From: Streptomyces sp. 11x1
Lineage (GTDB): Bacteria > Actinomycetota > Actinomycetes > Streptomycetales > Streptomycetaceae
Length of the DNA: 64,000 nucleotides
Direction: 5' to 3'
Assembly (NCBI RefSeq): GCF_032598905.1
Contig: NZ_CP122458.1
Location: 186,001-250,000, forward strand
Part shown: one piece after another, positions 17,894 to 25,913 of the stretch
Numbering within the stretch: position 1 is the stretch's first letter
Layout: each line of letters opens with the position of its first letter
The notes under the pieces: model-generated
The model's input: the letters and a program-made list of their open reading frames with translations, nothing else
Told to the model about the DNA's origin: nothing
The model's database searches: none
Translations under genes and position numbers: made by a program

Positions 17894-18820
17894 TCACGCC
17901 CACGAAACCCCGGGCGGGAGCGGACGCCCCTGGAGGCGGAACTCTTCGAGCGTCTGAAGGAACCGCTGCGTCACGGCCGGGAGCGTTCGCCGAGCGCGCA
18001 GCGCGATGTCCAGGCGCCGGTCCACCACGGGGTCCACCAGAGGACGGCAGACGACGGACCCGGCCCCCATCAGCGGGAGCACCAGGGCGGGCATCGCCGA
18101 CACTCCGAGACCGGCGGTCACCAGTCCCCCCACGGTCGCGATACCGCCCGCCTCGGCCGCCGGTTGCGCACGCGCGTCGATCTGGGCGAACGCCGCGTCC
18201 GTGAGCCGCCGCACGCTCGAGTCGCGCCCGACGGCCAGGAACGGCTGACGAGCCAGGTCCTCCCAGGCGATCTCCTGGCGGTCGGCGAGCGGGTGGCCTT
18301 CCGGCAGCACCGCGACGAAGCGGTCCCTGACCAGGGGGCGGTGCTCCAACTGCTCCGGCGGGCTGGCGACGGTGGTGATCGCGAAGTCGGCGTCACCGGA
18401 CAGGACCCGCTCGAGTACCGGCCGCTCCAGGCCGTCGAGGAGGCGTACCGCCACCTGGGGCCGCCGCTCGCGGAAGTCGGAGATCACCTGCGGCAGGAGC
18501 ACCGCCGCGACGGAGGCAAGGGTGGCCACGGCGACCGTTCCCGACTCGCCGAGCAGGTAGCGCCTGAGCTCCTGCATGCCCGCCCGGTGAGCGGTGACGA
18601 TCTGCTCGGCCACACGCAGGGCCTCGACACCCGCCGCGGTCAACTGCACGTTACGGGTGTCCCGTTCCAGGAGTCGGACGCCGAGCTGCCGCTCCAGGTC
18701 CGCGACCGCGCGGCTGAGCGAGGACTGGGACACGTGCATCTGCGCGGCGGCCGCGGTGAAGCTCGCGGCCCGGGCGACGGCCGTGTACGCCGCCAGTTGA
18801 CGCAAGGTGGTGGCCTCCAT
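17894..18820 (-). CDS. LysR-family transcriptional regulator
   Basis: A 308-aa DNA-binding regulator. Residues 1-60 form the winged helix-turn-helix (FTAAAAQMHVSQSSLSRAVA), followed by a linker helix and a periplasmic-binding-protein-like effector domain from about residue 90. It is transcribed away from the CitMHS-type transporter and sits upstream of the CoA-transferase/lyase pair. A T-N11-A palindrome in the divergent spacer is a likely binding site, so it probably controls the transporter and perhaps the catabolic pair in response to the acid substrate. Confidence 0.92.
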   Translation of the reverse strand: MEATTLRQLAAYTAVARAASFTAAAAQMHVSQSSLSRAVADLERQLGVRLLERDTRNVQLTAAGVEALRVAEQIVTAHRAGMQELRRYLLGESGTVAVATLASVAAVLLPQVISDFRERRPQVAVRLLDGLERPVLERVLSGDADFAITTVASPPEQLEHRPLVRDRFVAVLPEGHPLADRQEIAWEDLARQPFLAVGRDSSVRRLTDAAFAQIDARAQPAAEAGGIATVGGLVTAGLGVSAMPALVLPLMGAGSVVCRPLVDPVVDRRLDIALRARRTLPAVTQRFLQTLEEFRLQGRPLPPGVSWA

Positions 18821-18853
18821 GGCCGACGAGCATAGGCGCCCCGGCTCGGATTG

Positions 18854-18868
18854 ATGCGCTCAACGCAT
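18854..18868. promoter_or_regulatory. Putative LysR-type operator (T-N11-A)
   Basis: ATGCGCTCAACGCAT has perfect 5-bp arms and fits the T-N11-A consensus for LysR proteins. It lies 34 bp upstream of the LysR start and about 135 bp upstream of the transporter start, in the divergent spacer. This is the usual position for the autoregulatory and activating site. Confidence 0.6.
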
Positions 18869-19003
18869 GGACAGATCTCGGTTTGATGCTGGACACCGAT
18901 CCGCCGCTGCTCCGAAACTCTCGCGTAACGCCTCGGCCTGCTCCCTCCGCCCAGCTCCAGCCCGCCGCCGCCGAGGGCCGTCCCCGAGAAAGCGAGCGCC
19001 GCC

Positions 19004-20443
19004 ATGCCGGCAGCCCTGGGCTTCGCCACGATCGCCGTCCTCCTGCTGCTCACCATGACCAGGCGCGCCTCGGTGCTGGTCGCTCTGATCCTGCTTCCGG
19101 TGCTGGCGGCGCTCATCGGCGGATTCGCGGGCGATCTGGGCGAGTTGATTCTCGGCGGGCTGTCCAGGGTGGCTCCCACCGGCATCATGATCGCCTTCGC
19201 GGTCCTGTACTTCAGCCTGATGGTGGACGCCGGGCTCTTCGACCCCCTGATCCGCGCTCTGTTGCGCGTGGCGCGTGGCGACCCGTTGCGGATCACCGTC
19301 GCCACGGCCGTTCTCACGCTGTGCGTGGCCCTGGACGGAGACGGTGCCTCCACCTTCCTCATCACCGTCTCCGCACTGCTGCCGGTCTACCAGAGGCTCG
19401 GTATGAACCCCCTGGTGCTGTCCGGAGTGGTCTGCCTGGGCGCGGGCGTGATGAACATGGTCCCCTGGGGCGGCCCGACGGTACGCGCCATGGCCGCGCT
19501 GAAGCTGGACAGTTCCGAGGTCTTCAACCCCGTGCTGCCTGCCATGGGTTTCGGCGTGGCCTGGGTGCTGGTGGCCTCGTATCTGCTCGGCCGCCGGGAG
19601 CGCAACCGTCTCGGTGCGCTGTCCCCGGGAGGTCCGGCCCCGGACGTGCGCACGAGCGAGGGCGAGGGCGAGGGGTGCGACCGCGAACCTGCCTCTTCGG
19701 CGTCTGCCGCGTCTGCCGCGTCGAGCCTGCGGGCCACTCCCCCGACGGCCGACGGGCAGGAGCGCCCGGCCCTACGGTCCCCGGGCGACGGGCCCGGCAC
19801 CGTCCGGGTCCCCCCGCCGCCGCGGACCTGGCTGACCGTCTTCAATCTCCTGCTCACCGTCGCCCTCGTGGTCTGCCTGATCCTGGAAGTGATGCCGCTT
19901 CCGGTGCTGTTCGTCCTCGGGTTCGCCATCGCGCTGCTGGTCAACCACCCCACCTGGGAACAGCAACAGGCGCTGCTCGACAAGCACGCCAGGAGCGTGG
20001 TCCTGGTCACCACGATGATCTTCGCGGCCGGCGTCCTCACCGGGATCCTCACCGGCACCAGGATGATCGACGAGATGGCCGAGGCGCTCGTCTCGGTCGT
20101 CCCCGACTCCTTCGGGTCGCATCTGCCCGTCGCGGTGGCCCTCACCGGCATGCCGTTGAGTCTTGTCTTCACCCCGGACGCCTACTACTTCGGGGTTCTG
20201 CCCGTACTGGCCGAGACCGCGAGCGGGTTCGGCACGGAGCCGGCCCAGGTCGCCCGCGCCGCCATACTCGGCCAGATGACCACGGGCTTCCCGCTCAGTC
20301 CGCTCACCGCGTCCACGTTCATCCTGGTCGGCATGAGCGGTGTGTCGCTCGGAGAGCACCAACGCTTCATCTTCCGCTGGGCCTTCGCAACCACCCTCGT
20401 CATGACCGCCGGCGCCCTGCTGACCGGAGCCTTCCCGCTGTGA
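19004..20443 (+). CDS. CitMHS-type citrate/organic-acid transporter
   Basis: A 479-aa polytopic membrane protein of the CitMHS group, secondary transporters that take up metal-citrate or related carboxylates. Sequence matches include GFATIAVLLLLTMT at the N-terminus, ALDGDGASTFLIT, and MVPWGGPTVRA in the first half, and GMPLSLVFTPDAYYFG plus LSPLTASTFILVG in the second. A long acidic and Ala/Ser-rich cytosolic loop (about residues 205-265) separates the halves. It faces the LysR gene, suggesting import of the acid handled by the CoA-transferase and lyase. Confidence 0.88.
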   Translation: MPAALGFATIAVLLLLTMTRRASVLVALILLPVLAALIGGFAGDLGELILGGLSRVAPTGIMIAFAVLYFSLMVDAGLFDPLIRALLRVARGDPLRITVATAVLTLCVALDGDGASTFLITVSALLPVYQRLGMNPLVLSGVVCLGAGVMNMVPWGGPTVRAMAALKLDSSEVFNPVLPAMGFGVAWVLVASYLLGRRERNRLGALSPGGPAPDVRTSEGEGEGCDREPASSASAASAASSLRATPPTADGQERPALRSPGDGPGTVRVPPPPRTWLTVFNLLLTVALVVCLILEVMPLPVLFVLGFAIALLVNHPTWEQQQALLDKHARSVVLVTTMIFAAGVLTGILTGTRMIDEMAEALVSVVPDSFGSHLPVAVALTGMPLSLVFTPDAYYFGVLPVLAETASGFGTEPAQVARAAILGQMTTGFPLSPLTASTFILVGMSGVSLGEHQRFIFRWAFATTLVMTAGALLTGAFPL

Positions 20444-20638
20444 CCGTGTCCCGGGCCCGGGTGCGACCGGTGGCCCGGGCCCGAGCGGAGTCCCCCCGGT
20501 GGACGCCCGGCAGCCACCGCACATGCCGCGTCATGGCCCCCGAAGTGCCGCCCGGCTCCCGCACGTTGGGAGCCGGTCGACCGGATCCACCCCACACGGC
20601 ACCCGGTCCGGGTGCCCCACCGACCGAGACGAGGACCT

Positions 20639-22033
20639 ATGAGATCGATCCCCAGACGTACGGTGCTCGCCGTCACCGCAGGTGCGGTCGCGGCGCCGGC
20701 GGTGAGCACGGCGACCGCTGCGGCCGCCGACGCCACGACAGCCCCCTCCGAAGGACGGCAAGCGGCCTCCGGACCGAATCCGGTCCTGCGGACGGACCTC
20801 CTGACGCACGTGACGCCGAGGAACAACTGGCTGGTGACGGCCGTCGCCATCCAGTACGCGCATCGCATCGACCTACGCGGCGGGACGGTCCCGCCCACCG
20901 CCTTCCAGGTGCGGGCCACCGTGGGCGGACAAACGGCGGCCCGCACGGTGACCCGCATCTACTCCAACACCTCCGCCGAAGTCGACGACCGCTCCCACCC
21001 CGGACGACGAGGGGACCGCCTGATCATCGAACTCGATCCGAACGACCCCAACGCACGGGCCGCCGGCACCGACCCCCTTCCGCTCGACCGCGCCTACTGC
21101 GTCAGACAAGTGGCGGACGTGCACACCCCCGAAGGCGAACCCGTGCTCAGGGCCGGCCCGTTCGCGAGCCGGAACGACGACGTCATCACTGCCGTCGTCG
21201 ACGACTTCGCCGCCGGTTCCTTCACCGACTTGGCAGGTTTCGAACTGGACTTCCGGCTGTACCGGCCCGAGGGATTCCTGCGGAACCCGCGGACGCGCAA
21301 GCGGTACCCGCTCGTCGTCACACTGCACGGCGGCGGCGAAGTCGCGGACAACAACATGACCCAGCTCACCTCCAACCGGATCGCGGTCACGTTCGCCAAA
21401 CCGGAACGACAGCGCCGCGACCCCGCGTTCGTCCTCTCTCCGCAGATCCCCCTGCCCCGTCCCATGGACGGACCCGACGGCACGGACTGGACCGACACCA
21501 AGGTCCAGGCCGCTCTGATCGAACTCATCGACACCTTCGTGAGCGAGCACGCCCGAAACGTGGACACAGCCCGGCTCTATCTCGTCGGCCTGTCCTCGGG
21601 CGGGCGCGGTATCTACAGCCTGCTGGCGAAGCGACCCGACGTGTTCGCGGCCGCCCTGCCCACCGCCGGCTGGGGCGAGAGGGCCGCCATGGACCGGATC
21701 ACGCACATCCCGATATGGGCCGACCACTCCGTCGACGACCCGGTCGTCCCCTACCGGGAGGGCCGGTTCGGCAAGCCCGGCACCTGGACCCTGATGAACG
21801 CCCTGGAGAGCGCCGGTGCACGGGTCACCCGTGGGGAGTGGGCCAACGATCTGCCGAAGGCACAGTTCGAGGCCCGGTCCCGGGCGCTCCTACGCCAGGC
21901 CCGGGCCACGCGCAGTCACGTACTGTTCACGAGCTACACCGCCGGAACGACACCGGTGAACCCACACCTGTCATGGGCCCAGACGTACGAGAACGACGTG
22001 GTCATCGACTGGCTCTTCGCACAGTCCCGGTAG
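20639..22033 (+). CDS. Secreted alpha/beta hydrolase (esterase/depolymerase-like)
   Basis: A 464-aa exported hydrolase. The N-terminus MRSIPRRTVLAVTAG has twin arginines and a hydrophobic stretch ending in Ala-rich sequence, compatible with Tat or Sec export. The nucleophile elbow is GLSSG (Ser319), a GxSxG motif, within YLVGLSSGGRGIYSLLAKRP, and the oxyanion strand is TLHGGGE. The arrangement resembles PHB-depolymerase-type and feruloyl-esterase-type hydrolases, with a substantial extra domain at residues 50-215 before the catalytic fold. The substrate is not assignable. It directly precedes the polyesterase-like gene, so the two may act on related extracellular esters. Confidence 0.75.
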   Translation: MRSIPRRTVLAVTAGAVAAPAVSTATAAAADATTAPSEGRQAASGPNPVLRTDLLTHVTPRNNWLVTAVAIQYAHRIDLRGGTVPPTAFQVRATVGGQTAARTVTRIYSNTSAEVDDRSHPGRRGDRLIIELDPNDPNARAAGTDPLPLDRAYCVRQVADVHTPEGEPVLRAGPFASRNDDVITAVVDDFAAGSFTDLAGFELDFRLYRPEGFLRNPRTRKRYPLVVTLHGGGEVADNNMTQLTSNRIAVTFAKPERQRRDPAFVLSPQIPLPRPMDGPDGTDWTDTKVQAALIELIDTFVSEHARNVDTARLYLVGLSSGGRGIYSLLAKRPDVFAAALPTAGWGERAAMDRITHIPIWADHSVDDPVVPYREGRFGKPGTWTLMNALESAGARVTRGEWANDLPKAQFEARSRALLRQARATRSHVLFTSYTAGTTPVNPHLSWAQTYENDVVIDWLFAQSR

Positions 22034-22171
22034 CCGCCGCACGCGGCGCCCCCTTCCTTTTCCTGCCGCACTGTGAGACATCAACTCCCGGCGAATCCGA
22101 ACAGCCCCCACAGCGCGGGCGCACCCCGCTGTCCGGTTACCGCGCTCCCACCGCTATCCGGAGGTAAAGCA

Positions 22172-23503
22172 ATGCGTCCATCAAGCCGTTCCCCTCACAC
22201 GACCGTGCAGTTACGGACCCGACCCCGTGCCATGACGGCACTGATCTCCCTGGCGACCGTCATCGCTCTGGCGCTGACCGTGCTGACAGCGGCCGCCCCG
22301 CCGGCCGCCGCCGCCGACCTGCTGTCCCAGGGCAGACCCGCGACCTCCTCCTCCACCGAGAACGCGTCCACTTCCGCGTCGGCGGCGGTGGACGGCAACA
22401 CCGCAACGCGCTGGTCGAGCACGTTCGGCGATCCGCAGTGGCTGGAAGTCGATCTGGGCGCCACCGCCACCATCAGCCGAGTGGTGCTGCGCTGGGAGGC
22501 CGCGTACGCCCGCGCGTTCCAGATCCAGACCTCCGACAACGGCACCGCCTGGAACACCGTCTACTCGACCACGACCGGCACCGGCGGCGTGCAGAGCCTC
22601 GACGTGAACGGCAACGGCCGCTACGTCCGCTTCCACGGCACCCAGCGCGGCACCGCCTACGGCTACTCGCTGTGGGAGTTCCAGGTGTACGGCTCCAGCG
22701 AGGGCACCCCTCCGGGCAACGAGATCCCGGACCCGACGACCGCTCTGCTGGAGGCCGCGGGCGGGCCGCTGACCACCGCCACCTACACCGTTCCCAGCCC
22801 GAGCGGCTACGGCTCCGGCACGGTCACGTACCCCACGAACAGTGGCTCCTACCCGGGCGTCGTACTGATGCCGGGCTATCAGGGCACCCAGCAGAACCTG
22901 CAGTGGCTCGCACCCCGCCTCGCCTCCTGGGGCTTCGTCGTCATCAACGTCGGCACCAACACACTGACCGACAATCCCGAGTCGCGCGGCCGCCAGATCA
23001 CGGCCGCCGGTACCCAGTTGCTCGCGCTCGGCAACGTCGCCGGCAACCCGGTATCCGGGAAGGTCAACGGCACGCTCGGCGCGGTCGGTCACTCGATGGG
23101 CGGCGGTGGCGTCATGGCGGCCCTCCGGGACGACGCGCGCTTCAGGGCGGGCGTGCCCACGGCCCCGTACTACCCGAACGCGAACTTCTCCGCAGTCACC
23201 GAGCCCACGTTCTTCCTGACCTGTCAAAGCGACCCTGTCGCCCACGGCAACGACTACGCGGTGCCCTGGTACAACTCCATGTCCGGGGCCGAGAAGTTCT
23301 ACATCGAGGTCCCGGGCGACCATCTGTGCCCGATGACGGGCTACGGCAACAAGGCCAAGCAGGGCAAGTGGATCGTGTCGTTCCTGAGCCTCTGGCTGCG
23401 TGCCGACACCCGTTTCAGCCCGTTCCTGTGCGGTCCCGTACGTGACGCCGACAAGAACAACACAGCCCTGGTCACGCGCTGGATGGACACCTGCCCGTAC
23501 TGA
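22172..23503 (+). CDS. Secreted discoidin (F5/8 type C)-PETase/cutinase-like polyester hydrolase
   Basis: A 443-aa exported enzyme: signal peptide (about 1-47), an F5/8 type C carbohydrate-binding-like domain (about 50-174), a short linker, then a cutinase-type alpha/beta hydrolase. The triad is Ser308 in GHSMGGG, Asp354 in CQSDP and His384 in GDHLC. Tyr236 in PGYQGTQ and Met309 are at the oxyanion positions. Cys351 and Cys386 lie three before the Asp and two after the His, exactly the spacing of the extra disulfide of Ideonella PETase, and Cys420/Cys441 match the C-terminal disulfide. A TTA codon occurs at 22211, so translation may need the bldA tRNA. The ATG follows GGAGGTAAAG. Confidence 0.85.
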   Translation: MRPSSRSPHTTVQLRTRPRAMTALISLATVIALALTVLTAAAPPAAAADLLSQGRPATSSSTENASTSASAAVDGNTATRWSSTFGDPQWLEVDLGATATISRVVLRWEAAYARAFQIQTSDNGTAWNTVYSTTTGTGGVQSLDVNGNGRYVRFHGTQRGTAYGYSLWEFQVYGSSEGTPPGNEIPDPTTALLEAAGGPLTTATYTVPSPSGYGSGTVTYPTNSGSYPGVVLMPGYQGTQQNLQWLAPRLASWGFVVINVGTNTLTDNPESRGRQITAAGTQLLALGNVAGNPVSGKVNGTLGAVGHSMGGGGVMAALRDDARFRAGVPTAPYYPNANFSAVTEPTFFLTCQSDPVAHGNDYAVPWYNSMSGAEKFYIEVPGDHLCPMTGYGNKAKQGKWIVSFLSLWLRADTRFSPFLCGPVRDADKNNTALVTRWMDTCPY

Positions 23504-23510
23504 CCGGATC

Positions 23511-23551
23511 GCTCGGAGCGCTCCGCGGCCCGCCGACGCAGCGCTCCGAGC
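23511..23551. terminator. Hairpin terminator between convergent genes
   Basis: GCTCGGAGCGCT (23511-23522) pairs perfectly with AGCGCTCCGAGC (23540-23551) around a 17-base loop. It lies 8 bp after the polyesterase stop and could serve both that gene and the convergent AhpD-like gene. Confidence 0.75.
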
Positions 23552-23612
23552 CAAGGTGATGCCGTACGCGAGTGCCGTTCCGCCATCCCCGGCGGCAGTC
23601 AGGAGGGAGGTG

Positions 23613-24074
23613 TCAGCCCCAGGAGGCGCCCGCGGGCTCCTCGATGGTGGTGTTGATGCGGTTGAAGAAGTTGGTCAGGCCGATCATGAGGATGATCGCG
23701 GAGAGCTGTTCCTCGTTGAAGTGATCGGCCGCCTGGTCCCAGATGGTGTCGGGGACCGCCTTTCCGGAGCGGTCGGCGATGCGGGTGGCGGCCTCGGTGA
23801 GTTCCAGTGCCGCGCGCTCCTCCTCGGTGAAGAAGGGGGCCTCGCGCCAGGCCGCGACCGCGTGCAGGCGCTCGTCGGTCTCTCCGTGCTTCTTCGCGCC
23901 CTCCACGCCCGCGTACAGGCAGGCGCTGCAGGCGTTGATCTGGCTGGCGCGCAGGTGGACCAGTTCCAGCAGCCGCGGGGAGACTCCGCCCTGGTACATG
24001 GCCTTGTAGATGTTCTGGATGCCCTTCATGGCGTCCGGCAGTACCACGGCGGGGTTCTTCATACGAGCGTTCAT
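23613..24074 (-). CDS. Carboxymuconolactone decarboxylase/AhpD-family protein, redox-active
   Basis: A 153-aa AhpD-fold protein with an intact CXXC (Cys49, Cys52 in QINACSACL), so it may work as an alkylhydroperoxidase-type disulfide reductase rather than a decarboxylase. The start at 24074 (MNARMKNP) is preferred over 24092 because AAAGGA lies upstream at good distance. It is divergent from an ECF41 sigma factor, and the spacer carries a strong match to the ECF41 promoter consensus directed at this gene. This CMD-sigma pairing is the standard ECF41 arrangement. Confidence 0.9.
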   Translation of the reverse strand: MNARMKNPAVVLPDAMKGIQNIYKAMYQGGVSPRLLELVHLRASQINACSACLYAGVEGAKKHGETDERLHAVAAWREAPFFTEEERAALELTEAATRIADRSGKAVPDTIWDQAADHFNEEQLSAIILMIGLTNFFNRINTTIEEPAGASWG

Positions 24075-24115
24075 CTCGGCTGTCCTTTGCATCGGTTAGC
24101 GTCCCTCACCAGTAC

Positions 24116-24142
24116 GACGGACGCCGACACGAGGGTGTGACA
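24116..24142 (-). promoter_or_regulatory. ECF41-type promoter for the AhpD-like gene
   Basis: On the minus strand, TGTCACA (24142-24136) is followed after exactly 16 bases by CGTC (24119-24116). TGTCACA and CGTC are the published ECF41 -35 and -10 elements. The -35 box overlaps the start codon of the divergent sigma factor gene at 24137. Transcription would start about 35 bp before the AhpD-like start codon. Confidence 0.75.
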
Positions 24143-25027
24143 GTGCGGGAAGAGAAAGTTCTGGCCGAGCGGTTCGAGGCCGAGCGGGTCCGGCTGCGGT
24201 CGGTGGCCTACCGGATGCTGGGGACGATCGCCGAGGCGGAGGACGCCGTTCAGGAGACGTGGCTCAAGCTCAGCCGCAGCGACGTCGGCGAGGTGAGGAA
24301 TCTCGCCGCGTGGCTGACGACCGTGGTGGGGCGGGTCTGCCTGGACATCCTGCGCTCCCGTGCGGCGCGGCGGGAGGATCCGCTGCCCGAGCAGGACGGC
24401 CGGGTGCGGCTGCCCGATCCGGTGATCAGCGGGCTCGGGGCGGTCGATCCGGAGCAGGAGATCATGGTCGCGGATTCGGTCGGGATCGCGCTGATGGTCG
24501 TGCTGGAGACGCTGTCGCCGGCGGAGCGGCTGGCGTTCGTGCTGCACGACATGTTCGACGTGCCCTTCGAGGACATCGCGTCCGTGCTGGGGCGCACGCC
24601 GGCCGCGACCCGGCAGCTCGCCAGCCGGGCGCGGCGGCGGGTACAGGGGGCCGCCCCGGCCGCCGACACGGACACGGCGCGCAAGCGTGAGGTGGTGGAC
24701 GCGTTCTTGAACGCGTCGCGCGGGGGTGACTTCGAGGCGCTGATGGCGATCCTCGACCCGGATGTGGTGGCCTGTTCGGACGGGGGCGGGCAGGTGGCGA
24801 GTCTGCTGCGGCGCGGGGCGGCCGATGTCGCCTCGCAGGCGGTGGAGTTCGCCAGGTTCGCCCAGGACGCCCGTGTCGTGCTGGTCAACGGATCGCCCGG
24901 GGTGGTGTCGTTCGCCGGCGGGCGGGCGATCTCGGTGCTGTCGTTCACGGTCCGGGGCGGGCGTATCGCGGCGATGGACGTCCTGACCGACCCGGAGCGG
25001 CTGGAGGCGTTGGGGCTGGTTGCCTGA
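24137..25027 (+). CDS. ECF41-family sigma factor with C-terminal SnoaL-like domain
   Basis: A 296-aa extracytoplasmic-function sigma factor. Region 2 is at about residues 12-75 (FEAERVRLRSVAYRMLG, AEDAVQETWLKL) and region 4 at about 120-168 (LSPAERLAFVLHDMFD, TPAATRQLASRARRRV). Beyond residue 183 it carries the SnoaL-like extension that defines ECF41 and modulates activity without an anti-sigma factor. Within it, DGGGQV (215-220) and DPERL (285-289) correspond to the conserved DGGGK and NPDKL-type motifs. It is flanked on both sides by carboxymuconolactone-decarboxylase-like genes, its usual targets. Confidence 0.9.
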   Translation: MTVREEKVLAERFEAERVRLRSVAYRMLGTIAEAEDAVQETWLKLSRSDVGEVRNLAAWLTTVVGRVCLDILRSRAARREDPLPEQDGRVRLPDPVISGLGAVDPEQEIMVADSVGIALMVVLETLSPAERLAFVLHDMFDVPFEDIASVLGRTPAATRQLASRARRRVQGAAPAADTDTARKREVVDAFLNASRGGDFEALMAILDPDVVACSDGGGQVASLLRRGAADVASQAVEFARFAQDARVVLVNGSPGVVSFAGGRAISVLSFTVRGGRIAAMDVLTDPERLEALGLVA

Positions 25028-25210
25028 CGGCTCGCTCAAGGGTGGCTCGAGGACCGCTTCGCAGCTGGTGGAGGGGCGGTCCGGGTGGGCCGTCGGGGTG
25101 CGGGAGGTAGGGCATGGTGGTTCTCGGTCTCCTGCGGACGCAGGCCGGAAGGGGGCGACGCCGGGGCAAGTGCCGCAGGGGTTGGGCGGCATGTGCTCCG
25201 CGGGCGCCGC

Positions 25211-25236
25211 CGTCACTCGTCGTGGTCCGGCTCGTC
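25211..25236 (+). promoter_or_regulatory. Weak ECF41-like promoter upstream of the second AhpD-like gene
   Basis: CGTCACT (25211-25217) and CGTC (25233-25236) with a 15-base spacer resemble the TGTCACA-N16-CGTC site upstream of the other AhpD-like gene but with two -35 mismatches and one base less spacing. Placement is 41 bp before the start codon. Confidence 0.35.
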
Positions 25237-25276
25237 GGTGCGGAGCAGCAGGCACTCTGTGAATTTTGGAGGAACC

Positions 25277-25735
25277 ATGACCGCCCGTATCCCGAATCCC
25301 GCCATCACCGCCGGCCCGGACGTCCTTCCGGCGCTGATGGGGGTGGCGGGGGCCGTGAACAAGACCGGGCTGCCGGAGACGACGCTCCACCTCGTCTACC
25401 TGCGGGCCAGCCAGATCAACGGCTCCAGCTGGAACGTGAACAAGCACGCCTTCGACCTGAAGGCTGCCGGTGAGAGCGACGAGCGTGTGAACACCGTGGC
25501 GGCCTGGCGCGACGCGCCGTTCTTCACGGACGCCGAGCGTGCGGCGCTGGCCCTGGCCGAGGAGGCGACCCGTCTGGCCGGCCCCGACCCGGTGTCGGAC
25601 GACGTGTGGGCCGAGGCCGCCAAGCACTACAACGAGCAGGAGCTCGCCGGTCTGTTGCTGGCGATCGGCTTCAACAACCTGTGGCACCGGCTGATGCCGA
25701 CCACCCGTCAGCCCGCGCAGTCGCTGGCCGGCTGA
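25277..25735 (+). CDS. Carboxymuconolactone decarboxylase/AhpD-fold protein lacking the CXXC cysteines
   Basis: A 152-aa paralogue of the AhpD-like protein at 23613. The helix holding the redox motif reads QINGSSWNVN: the two cysteines align with Ser50 and Asn53, so disulfide chemistry is lost. The rest of the fold is conserved (HLVYLRASQIN, AAWRDAPFFTDAERAALALAEEATRL). It may have adopted a different reaction or a binding role. The start is clear, with GGAGGAACC before the ATG. It is downstream of the ECF41 gene on the same strand and may be in its regulon. Confidence 0.88.
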   Translation: MTARIPNPAITAGPDVLPALMGVAGAVNKTGLPETTLHLVYLRASQINGSSWNVNKHAFDLKAAGESDERVNTVAAWRDAPFFTDAERAALALAEEATRLAGPDPVSDDVWAEAAKHYNEQELAGLLLAIGFNNLWHRLMPTTRQPAQSLAG

Positions 25736-25863
25736 CCGTCCTCGTCCGTCCGTTCGTGTCCGGCCGGGCACGGAACCGCTTCGCTCGCGGCTTCCGTGTC
25801 CGGCCGGACTTCTTTTCCGGCCGCCGGACTTCTTTTCCGGGCGGCGTGGTCCAGGCATGAAGG

Positions 25864-25897
25864 GGCCCCGCCGCTCCTGGAGGGGGGCGGCGGGGCC
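25864..25897. terminator. Bidirectional hairpin terminator
   Basis: GGCCCCGCCGC (25864-25874) pairs perfectly with GCGGCGGGGCC (25887-25897) around a 12-base loop. It lies between the convergent AhpD-like gene and the minus-strand MFS gene, 17 bp after the MFS stop. Confidence 0.75.
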
Positions 25898-25913
25898 GGA
25901 GGGGGGCGGGGTG

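Noticed and set aside
18883..22167. 1094-codon plus-strand open frame across the transporter and esterase
   Set aside because: Out-of-frame shadow: it crosses intergenic DNA and two real genes and has no protein-like pattern.
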